NCBI GenBank assembly: GCA_021650895.1
Contig: CP091278.1
Coordinates: forward strand, 1,021,659 to 1,085,658
Reading direction: 5' to 3'
Length of the DNA stretch: 64,000 bases
DNA from: Candidatus Jettenia sp.
Lineage (GTDB): Bacteria; Planctomycetota; Brocadiia; Brocadiales; Brocadiaceae
Shown: one piece after another, positions 63,807 to 64,000 of the stretch
Layout of the letters: the number at the start of each line of letters is the position of its first letter
How positions within the stretch are numbered: the first letter of the stretch is position 1
Made by a program: the position numbers and the translations under genes
Notes under the pieces: generated by a model
Database searches by the model: none
What the model was told of the DNA's origin: nothing
Seen by the model: only the letters and a program-made list of their open reading frames with translations

Positions 63807-64000
63807 AATGGTAAGAATAGTAACAGAAATAAATTCCTTTTACAAATAATTTGTTCAATCTGTTTTAATAAACTGAGACTCAAATTCAATTAATATAAAA
63901 AAACTGGAAAAATGTCAACATAAAATTAAAAAATCACCATAATCAGGATATAATTCTCTAAATCTTACTATCTCCACGGATTGATTGAACGATCCTTCTT

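Overview
The window looks like a chromosomal segment from an anammox planctomycete (order Brocadiales, near Candidatus Brocadia, Jettenia or Kuenenia). This is inference from gene content: a Rieske protein next to a cytochrome b fused to a dihaem cytochrome c, system II cytochrome c maturation (CcsA/ResB), a Re-citrate-synthase-like enzyme with succinyl-CoA synthetase and 2-oxoacid:ferredoxin oxidoreductase, a flavodiiron protein, many PAS-type sensor kinases, AT-rich DNA and many short palindromic intergenic repeats. No hydrazine synthase, hydrazine dehydrogenase, nitrite oxidoreductase or rRNA gene is in the window.

Layout. 1-1210: a decayed nusA copy on the minus strand, with a hairpin/T-run upstream. 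1211-3605 (+): trpG/pabA, pyrF and a secreted cyclase-family hydrolase. 3697-13011 (-): tyrA, purL (with two PurS-like modules fused at its N-terminus), purQ, nuoE, nuoF, a MobB-like GTPase and the flavodiiron protein. accA (+) follows. 14316-19946 (-) is a central-carbon operon: Re-citrate-synthase-like enzyme, sucC, sucD, korD, korA, korB. 20332-23329 (+): YceI protein, Rieske protein and cytochrome b/c fusion. 23700-30513: a Cys-rich small protein, a ClC protein lacking its gating glutamate, an orphan PAS protein, an XRE regulator and a large REC-PAS-PAS-GAF-GAF-GGDEF-EAL protein. tRNA-Cys(GCA) and tRNA-Leu(UAA) follow, then a PpiC lipoprotein with ccsA and resB.

34.4-36.2 kb is a graveyard of mobile elements (a group II intron domain V, IS630 and ISL3 transposase fragments) around one apparently intact BamE-like gene. 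36.4-43.1 kb carries a Fic protein, an EamA transporter, an inactive/active pair of M16 peptidases and a TlpA-like thioredoxin lipoprotein. 44.2-53.5 kb is a signalling island: an HD-GYP regulator, a hybrid kinase, a Rcp1-like receiver, a MEDS-PAS kinase and a dCache-HAMP-PAS kinase. The first 479 bp of the hybrid kinase gene is an almost exact copy of the start of the GGDEF-EAL gene 17 kb away. 53.8-58.4 kb: a quinone-oxidoreductase-like MDR protein, hisS and aspS. 59-64 kb: two TPR proteins, a 4-TM protein with conserved-looking histidines, an FMN_bind-ApbE fusion and a lipoprotein.

Intergenic spaces hold at least five families of inverted repeats. One is a composite repeat present three times, once inverted. 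Another is a 520-bp element with perfect 18-bp terminal inverted repeats and an isolated copy of that end 15 kb away. The most system-like loci are the self-flavinylating FMN_bind-ApbE/4-TM pair, the orphan NuoEF-FprA cluster, and the dense kinase/c-di-GMP island.
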